From Salinicoccus cyprini (lineage in GTDB: Bacteria; Bacillota; Bacilli; Staphylococcales; Salinicoccaceae), in the NCBI RefSeq assembly GCF_007713705.1, contig NZ_VMSJ01000001.1:558001-622000 (forward strand): a stretch of 64,000 bases of DNA, read 5' to 3'. The notes under the pieces were generated by a model, which was not told the origin of the DNA, did not search any database, and saw only the letters and a program-made list of their open reading frames with translations. Positions 59,254-64,000 of the stretch are shown piece after piece. The number at the start of each line of letters is the position of its first letter. Within the stretch, counting starts at the first letter, position 1. Both the position numbers and the translations under genes were made by a program.

Positions 59254-59536
59254 TTACTGCGCCTTGGAGTAATAGTACTCCATAATATGCGTTTCAAAGT
59301 TCTGGCAAGGGGAATCTATAAGTAGACATCACGGGTTTTCCGGGAATGATCAGTACCTTTCCTACTACCCATCCTGATAGACCGATAGAACGAGGGGATG
59401 CAGTTGAACACTAAAGCGCAGGAAAATAAAACAAAAGATTCTACAGATATTCTGGAACAGGTAAAAATAATACTTGGTAGATAAATAATCATCAGCAATG
59501 AAACAGATTACAGGATGGAACTAGGAAAGATATAAT
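59254..59536 (+). other. Mostly non-coding stretch between CAP gene and lexA terminator
   Basis: About 280 bases without a recognised gene. It holds one candidate micro-ORF (59404-59484) behind a strong Shine-Dalgarno-like GAGGGG and ends at the lexA terminator. AT-rich sequence near 59525 (tataataaaa) could hold a -10. No known RNA family was recognised. Confidence 0.5.
59404..59484 (+). CDS. Candidate 26-residue peptide
   Basis: TTG 59404 lies six bases after GAGGGG (59392-59397); ATG 59398 directly abuts that site. The predicted peptide (MNTKAQENKTKDSTDILEQV, then KIILGR) is hydrophilic and lacks a membrane helix. No homologue was recognised. Support is only the ribosome-binding site and an intact frame. 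Confidence 0.3.
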   Translation: MNTKAQENKTKDSTDILEQVKIILGR

Positions 59537-59564
59537 AAAAAGGGCGCCTCTGGCGCCCTTTTAG
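59537..59564. terminator. Bidirectional terminator downstream of lexA
   Basis: AAAAGGGCGCC and GGCGCCCTTTT around a short CTCT-like loop, with A/T runs on both sides. Confidence 0.88.
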
Positions 59565-59578
59565 TATGTTCAATTTTT

Positions 59579-60193
59579 TTAGAAGGAGCGGAACAGTCCG
59601 ACAACCTTGCCGAGTACAGTGACGCTATCCACTATGATCGGTTCCATTGATGCATTTTCAGGCTGGAGCCTGTAGTACCCGCTTTCTTTGTAGAAACGTT
59701 TGACTGTCGCTTCATCCTCTTCCGTCATCGCAACAATGATGTCACCATTGTGGGCGATGTTCTGCTTGCGCACGATGACACGGTCGCCATCATGGATGCC
59801 GGCTTCGATCATGCTGTCCCCGACAACATTGAGCAGGAAGATTTCACTATTGTGATTCGCGGTAAAATGTTCGGGCAGCGGGAAGTACTCATCGATATTC
59901 TCAACGGCAGTGATCGGCAGACCTGCTGTAACCTTACCGAGTACCGGAACGTGGATGACCGGACTGTACTGGTCATTTTCCTCAGTGATAATTTCAATTG
60001 CTCTCGGTTTGGTCGGATCACGCTTTATATAACCCTTCTCCTGCAGTTTCGCAAGATGTCCGTGAACCGTAGAACTGGACTGCAGTCCGACTGCATTTCC
60101 AATTTCCCTTACACTTGGCGGATACCCTTTTTCGTGAACGGTAGACTTTATAAATTGATATATCTGCTTTTGTCTATCTGTTAGCGCCTTCAT
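59579..60193 (-). CDS. lexA: SOS repressor LexA
   Basis: LexA represses SOS genes until RecA filaments trigger self-cleavage. The 204-residue protein has an N-terminal winged helix (1-65) and the cleavage site Ala90-Gly91 (KVTAGLPI). The catalytic Ser127 lies in GDSMIEAG and Lys165 in [14 protein letters not shown] precedes minus-strand ATG 60193. It is divergent from sosA with three LexA boxes between them, so it is autoregulated. Confidence 0.97.
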   Translation of the reverse strand: MKALTDRQKQIYQFIKSTVHEKGYPPSVREIGNAVGLQSSSTVHGHLAKLQEKGYIKRDPTKPRAIEIITEENDQYSPVIHVPVLGKVTAGLPITAVENIDEYFPLPEHFTANHNSEIFLLNVVGDSMIEAGIHDGDRVIVRKQNIAHNGDIIVAMTEEDEATVKRFYKESGYYRLQPENASMEPIIVDSVTVLGKVVGLFRSF

Positions 60194-60248
60194 ATATATA
60201 CCTCCGACTCATTATATATATGATTCTATCATAATAATCAGTATGTTA

Positions 60249-60320
60249 CAAACGTTTGTTCGTAATTCTATTGACCCGGAACAGATGTTCTGATACCATG
60301 ATAGTACAAACATATGTTCC
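60249..60320. promoter_or_regulatory. Three LexA boxes between lexA and sosA
   Basis: Box 1 (60249-60262, minus-strand CGAACAAACGTTTG), box 2 (core GAACAGATGTTC at 60279-60290) and box 3 (60307-60320, minus-strand GGAACATATGTTTG) all fit GAACN4GTTC-type arms. TTGACC (60271-60276) and TACCAT (60294-60299) at 17-base spacing form a probable sosA promoter with box 2 between its elements. Confidence 0.9.
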
Positions 60321-60332
60321 GGAGGGGATTTT

Positions 60333-60581
60333 ATGACATTCAAGGAATTCAAGCTATTAGGTGCGATATTTGCATTTGCGCTGGTTGCCGGTCTTATTTT
60401 CATGTTCGACTCCCATAAGATAGAGAACACACATTCCAATATTGTTTATATAGACGAGTTTGAAGTGATTACGGAAGAAACACCAATGATGGCCAAAGAG
60501 GAAACGGATGTTCCGGAGGAACAATACGCGGAACGCACACATATCGATCATATGATGGAGATGATCGGACTGATAGAATGA
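60333..60581 (+). CDS. sosA: SOS-induced cell division inhibitor SosA
   Basis: SosA is the staphylococcal counterpart of YneA: a small membrane protein that halts division during DNA damage. The 82-residue product has one N-terminal membrane segment (LGAIFAFALVAGLIFMF, about 9-25) and an acidic extracellular part ending DHMMEMIGLIE. GGAGGGG precedes ATG 60333 only 13 bases after LexA box 3. Position divergent from lexA and before ynzC-tkt matches S. aureus. A terminator isolates it. Confidence 0.88.
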   Translation: MTFKEFKLLGAIFAFALVAGLIFMFDSHKIENTHSNIVYIDEFEVITEETPMMAKEETDVPEEQYAERTHIDHMMEMIGLIE

Positions 60582-60586
60582 CTGCC

Positions 60587-60616
60587 AAGTATGAGAATGG
60601 TCTCATACTTTTTTTT
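60587..60616 (+). terminator. Intrinsic terminator after sosA
   Basis: AAGTATGAGA, an ATGG loop, TCTCATACTT and six further T. Confidence 0.9.
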
Positions 60617-60653
60617 GTGTTAAATTATAAGGGAGTGGACAGGAGGTTTCAGC

Positions 60654-60890
60654 ATGCTTGAAAAAGAAAAACTGCAGCGTATCAATGCGCTGGCTGCCAA
60701 AAAGAAAGCAGGCAGCATCGAAAAGGACGAACTGGAAGAATTGAAAGGCCTGAGGGAAGAATACTTGAAAAACTTCCGGTCATCTTTCAGGAAACAGGTC
60801 GAAAACACGAAAGTGGTCGACCCTGAAGGCAACGATGTAACACCTGAAAAGCTCAAACGTATTCAAGAAGAGAAAAATACCAGAGACTAA
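60654..60890 (+). CDS. ynzC: YnzC family protein (DUF896)
   Basis: This 78-residue DUF896 protein opens [20 protein letters not shown] and has the [19 protein letters not shown] core typical of the family, a small helical hairpin. In Bacillus ynzC belongs to the SOS operon yneA-yneB-ynzC. Here a terminator separates it from sosA. AGGAGGT precedes the ATG, and tkt follows after 13 bases. Function unknown. Confidence 0.9.
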   Translation: MLEKEKLQRINALAAKKKAGSIEKDELEELKGLREEYLKNFRSSFRKQVENTKVVDPEGNDVTPEKLKRIQEEKNTRD

Positions 60891-60903
60891 AGGAGCATTT
60901 GAA

Positions 60904-62889
60904 ATGACATTTGATAAAACGGATCAGCTTGCAATCAATACAATCAGAACACTTTCAATCGATGCGATCGAGAAAGCAAACTCCGGACACCCGGGACTCC
61001 CTATGGGTGCCGCACCAATGGCCTACACACTGTGGACCCGTCATTTGAATTTCAACCCGAACTCCATGGCATGGTTTGATCGTGACCGTTTCGTGCTGAG
61101 TGCCGGACACGGTTCCATGCTCATCTATAGTCTGCTCCACCTGAGTGGTGCGCTTGAGATGGAAGAGATCAAGAACTTCAGACAGTATGAATCGAAGACA
61201 CCGGGACATCCCGAGTTCAAGCATACTGAAGGAGTGGAGATCACAACTGGGCCACTCGGACAGGGCTTTGCAATGAGTGTCGGCATGGCCATGGCGGAAA
61301 AGCATCTGGCTGCACGTTTCAATCGTGACAACTATGATGTTGTGGACCACTACACATATGTTGTGACAAGTGATGGCGACCTGATGGAAGGCGTTTCCCA
61401 CGAAGCAGCTTCCCTGGCAGGCCACCTCAATCTGGATAAGCTGATTGTACTCTATGATTCCAATGACATCTCCCTCGATGGCGATCTTGACAAGAGTTTC
61501 TCCGAGGACATCAGAAAACGTTTTGAAGGCTACAACTGGCACTACATCAGAGTCGAAGATGGCAACGATACGGATGAGATCGACAAGGCGATCACAGAAG
61601 CAAAGTCATCAGACAAGCCGACGATGATCGAAGTGAAGACAATCATCGGCTATGGTGCACCGAACAAGCAGGGCAAAAGTGCTTCCCACGGCGCGCCGCT
61701 TGGTGCAGATGAGCGCAAGGCAGCATTTGAATACTACGGTTTCGACCCTGAAGAGACATTCCAGGTGGATGCTTCCGTCTACGATCGTTTCAGCGAGACG
61801 ATGAAGCAGAGAAGCAATGAGAAGGAAGAAGCATGGAACAAGATGATGGAAGCCTACAAAGAAGAGCACAGCGATCTCTACAAGGCGCTTGATGATGCCA
61901 TCAACCAGCGTCTGGCTGATGACTATGACAAGGACATGCCTTTCTATGAAGCGGGCGACTCCAAAGCGACACGTGCCACTTCAAGTGAAATGATCCAGGC
62001 ACTTTCAAACAGCGTGCCGACACTCTTCGGTGGGGCTGCCGACCTTGCCAGCAGCAACAAGACGAACGTCAAGGACGAAGAGGACTTCGACCGCAGCAAC
62101 TACGGCGGACGCAACGTCTGGTTCGGTGTCAGGGAATTTGGCATGGCTGCAGCACTTAACGGTATGTCAGCACATGGCGGCATCTATCCTTACGGCGGCA
62201 CATTCTTCGTATTCAGCGACTACATGAAGCCGGCCATCCGACTCAGTGCATTGATGAAGCTTCCAGTCACTTATGTGCTGACACATGACTCCATTGCGGT
62301 TGGTGAAGATGGTCCGACACATGAGCCTGTCGAGCAGCTTGCCGGTCTCAGAGCGATTCCGAACCTGAATACAATCCGTCCTGCAGACGGCAATGAAACA
62401 CGTGCAGCATGGAAAGTGGCCATGGAGGCGGTAGATGCACCGACTGCACTTGTACTGACACGTCAGAATGTCGAGGCACTCGATGTCCCTTATGAAACTG
62501 TGGAAGATGGAGTCAGAAAAGGCGGTTATCTCGCATTTGACAAAGGTGATGATGCCATACTTTTCGCTTCCGGCAGTGAAGTGCCATTGGCAGTCAAAGC
62601 AGCCGAACAGCTTGAAGCTCAGAATGTAAATGTCAAGGTTGCCTCCATTCCGAATATGCAGCAGTTCCTCAGACAGGATGCGGCATATATCGAAAGTGTT
62701 CTCAATACCCACATTGAAAACAGAACAGCCATCGAAATGGCTGCAAGCTTCGGCTGGCATCGCTTCGTCGGCATGAACGGTAAAATTCACGCGATCGACA
62801 CCTACGGTGCCAGTGCGCCGGGCGATGTTGTAATCGAGAAGTACGGATTTACTGTCGAGCGTGTACTGGGTACAGTCCTCGATAAATAA
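60904..62889 (+). CDS. tkt: Transketolase
   Basis: This TPP enzyme of the pentose phosphate pathway transfers two-carbon ketol units. The 661-residue protein is full length and shows [17 protein letters not shown], the TPP motif [18 protein letters not shown] (reading SDGDLMEG here), [19 protein letters not shown] and the C-terminal [24 protein letters not shown] precedes the ATG. It lies between ynzC and yneF as in Bacillus and Staphylococcus. Confidence 0.97.
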   Translation: MTFDKTDQLAINTIRTLSIDAIEKANSGHPGLPMGAAPMAYTLWTRHLNFNPNSMAWFDRDRFVLSAGHGSMLIYSLLHLSGALEMEEIKNFRQYESKTPGHPEFKHTEGVEITTGPLGQGFAMSVGMAMAEKHLAARFNRDNYDVVDHYTYVVTSDGDLMEGVSHEAASLAGHLNLDKLIVLYDSNDISLDGDLDKSFSEDIRKRFEGYNWHYIRVEDGNDTDEIDKAITEAKSSDKPTMIEVKTIIGYGAPNKQGKSASHGAPLGADERKAAFEYYGFDPEETFQVDASVYDRFSETMKQRSNEKEEAWNKMMEAYKEEHSDLYKALDDAINQRLADDYDKDMPFYEAGDSKATRATSSEMIQALSNSVPTLFGGAADLASSNKTNVKDEEDFDRSNYGGRNVWFGVREFGMAAALNGMSAHGGIYPYGGTFFVFSDYMKPAIRLSALMKLPVTYVLTHDSIAVGEDGPTHEPVEQLAGLRAIPNLNTIRPADGNETRAAWKVAMEAVDAPTALVLTRQNVEALDVPYETVEDGVRKGGYLAFDKGDDAILFASGSEVPLAVKAAEQLEAQNVNVKVASIPNMQQFLRQDAAYIESVLNTHIENRTAIEMAASFGWHRFVGMNGKIHAIDTYGASAPGDVVIEKYGFTVERVLGTVLDK

Positions 62890-62955
62890 TCTGTTGAAAA
62901 TCACCTGCTTTTATTGTAAACTTTATTATGGTCTACGAAGAAAGAGGTGAGCAGT

Positions 62956-63216
62956 TTGGATACTTGGATTTGGATAGTAATTGTTACAGTTGCGCTCATC
63001 GGTGGCATTGCGCTTGGATTCTTTTTGGCAAGAAAGTACATGATGGACTATCTTGAAAAGAACCCGCCGATCAATGAAGAAATGCTCAGAATGATGATGA
63101 TGCAAATGGGACAGAAGCCTTCCCAGAAGAAGATAAACCAGATGATGTCCATGATGAACAAATCAACGACGGACACGAAATCGGCTAAAGATCGCATGAA
63201 AGCTTCAAAAAGATAA
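62956..63216 (+). CDS. yneF: UPF0154 family membrane protein YneF
   Basis: This 86-residue protein has an N-terminal membrane helix ([20 protein letters not shown]) and the highly conserved UPF0154 segment [20 protein letters not shown] followed by [18 protein letters not shown] 62956 is preceded by GAGGTGA with five-base spacing and gives the family-length N-terminus; GTG 62947 overlaps that site. Function unknown. Confidence 0.93.
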   Translation: MDTWIWIVIVTVALIGGIALGFFLARKYMMDYLEKNPPINEEMLRMMMMQMGQKPSQKKINQMMSMMNKSTTDTKSAKDRMKASKR

Positions 63217-63221
63217 AATAT

Positions 63222-63257
63222 AACCCTTCTGCAAATGCAGGAGGGTTTATTTTTTGT
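63222..63257 (+). terminator. Intrinsic terminator after yneF
   Basis: AACCCTTCTGC pairs with GCAGGAGGGTT (one G-T pair) around AAAT, followed by a T-rich run. Confidence 0.87.
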
Positions 63258-63454
63258 ATAAACATATTTTTATGGATGCTTGTCTTGTTGCGCCGGCGAG
63301 AAAGCAAAACACAATACCGACAATCAATTCAATCAAGCCCACCGCATCAAAAATCAAATCAACTAGACTAAAAATTTCTATTTTTTAGAATATTTATTGT
63401 ATAGGAATAATCGTTCATATATACTTATACCAGATGAAAAAAGGGGGCACTTGA

Positions 63455-64000
63455 ATGAACAGAAGATTTTTCATGTTATTTTTTGTATTTGTATTCACTT
63501 TGGCACTTGCTGCCTGTACAGACGATTCGAATGTTGATGAGGCGGTGGAAGAGAACTCCAGCGGAGAAGAAACTTCCGAAAATGCAGAAGGTGAAGGGAC
63601 AGGCTCTGGTGGCGATCTGACGGTTGCAATGATGGATGATGCTGTTACGCTTGATCCACATGGCAGTAACGACTCTGCATCAGCCCAGGTCAGAAGAAAC
63701 ATATATGAGACGCTTGTGCATCAGGAAGTGGATATGGCACTTGCACCAGGTCTTGCCGAGGAATGGGAAGCAACCGAGGATGATGTATGGAACTTCACTT
63801 TGCGCGAAGGGACGACTTTCCATAACGGTTCCGAATTTACTGCAGAAGATGTGAAAGCGACACTTGATCGTGTCAGGGATACTGCAGTGGCGTCGGAAGT
63901 GGCGTTTCTGTTCGAAATGATCTCCGACGTGGAAGTGGTCGGCGATTATGAAGTCAATCTGCATACGGAATATCCATTTGCACCACTGCCAAGTCACCTG
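63455..64000 (+). CDS. Peptide/nickel-type ABC transporter substrate-binding lipoprotein (5' part)
   Basis: The gene is cut by the right edge; 182 residues are visible. A lipoprotein signal ends in LALAAC (lipobox, Cys near residue 21), followed by an acidic Glu/Ser-rich linker. The SBP family 5 opening then follows: LTVAMMDDAVTLDPHGSND, RRNIYETLVHQE, LAEEWEATEDDVWNFTLREGTTFHNGSEFTAEDV. AGGGGG precedes ATG 63455. It is probably an oligopeptide-binding protein (OppA/DppA type); the transporter genes would lie to the right. Confidence 0.9.
   Translation, partial: MNRRFFMLFFVFVFTLALAACTDDSNVDEAVEENSSGEETSENAEGEGTGSGGDLTVAMMDDAVTLDPHGSNDSASAQVRRNIYETLVHQEVDMALAPGLAEEWEATEDDVWNFTLREGTTFHNGSEFTAEDVKATLDRVRDTAVASEVAFLFEMISDVEVVGDYEVNLHTEYPFAPLPSHL

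Overview
The window is a densely packed low-GC-phylum (Firmicutes) chromosome segment whose gene order follows the Staphylococcaceae core. The order runs nusA-rnpM-ylxQ-infB-rbfA-truB-ribF-rpsO-pnp-rnjB-spoIIIE-ymfFHIKM-pgsA-recA-rny-ymdB-korAB, then ricA-mutSL, miaA-hfq-gpx-hflX-ynbB, and finally lexA-sosA-ynzC-tkt-yneF. The staphylococcal-type SOS division inhibitor SosA beside lexA, together with base composition near 50% G+C (far above Staphylococcus), suggests a member of the Salinicoccus/Jeotgalicoccus group. That placement is inference. No phage, IS element, CRISPR array, rRNA or tRNA was recognised.

Layout. 1-10.7 kb holds translation, ribosome biogenesis and RNA decay genes. 10.7-18.6 kb holds the DNA translocase SpoIIIE and the ymf operon through pgsA. 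18.6-25.4 kb holds recA, RNase Y, YmdB and a 2-oxoacid:ferredoxin oxidoreductase. 25.4-33.1 kb is accessory: a heterodimeric ABC exporter, a TPP-riboswitch-controlled YkoEDC transporter, ricA and thiW. 33.1-42.7 kb holds mismatch repair, tRNA modification, Hfq, a peroxidase, HflX and YnbB. 43-46 kb is a SAM-riboswitch-type leader followed by an M20 amidohydrolase and an AbgT-family transporter. 46.1-50.0 kb (minus strand) holds guanine-riboswitch xpt-pbuX and an ABC exporter. 50.2-55.1 kb is a GntR regulator followed by PTS permease, sulfatase and formylglycine-generating enzyme. 55.2-58.2 kb encodes pantothenate synthesis (panE divergent from panBCD). 58.2-63.2 kb holds a CAP-domain protein and the SOS/transketolase block. 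The right edge cuts a peptide-binding lipoprotein gene.

The most interesting candidate system is the 50.2-55.1 kb locus. A catabolite-repressed, GntR-controlled operon appears to couple a PTS IICB sugar permease, a cytosolic sulfatase resembling N-sulfoglucosamine sulfohydrolase, and its dedicated activating enzyme. The arrangement suggests PTS uptake of a sulfated amino sugar followed by intracellular desulfation of the sugar phosphate. Second-tier observations are an S-box in front of an M20/AbgT pair, a recA LexA operator embedded in a long hairpin, three LexA boxes between lexA and sosA, and three breaks in the usual staphylococcal gene order (no cinA, miaB or glp/glnRA at their expected places).

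Many genes here start with TTG behind strong ribosome-binding sites. Starts were therefore chosen by Shine-Dalgarno spacing and family N-termini rather than by longest reading frame.
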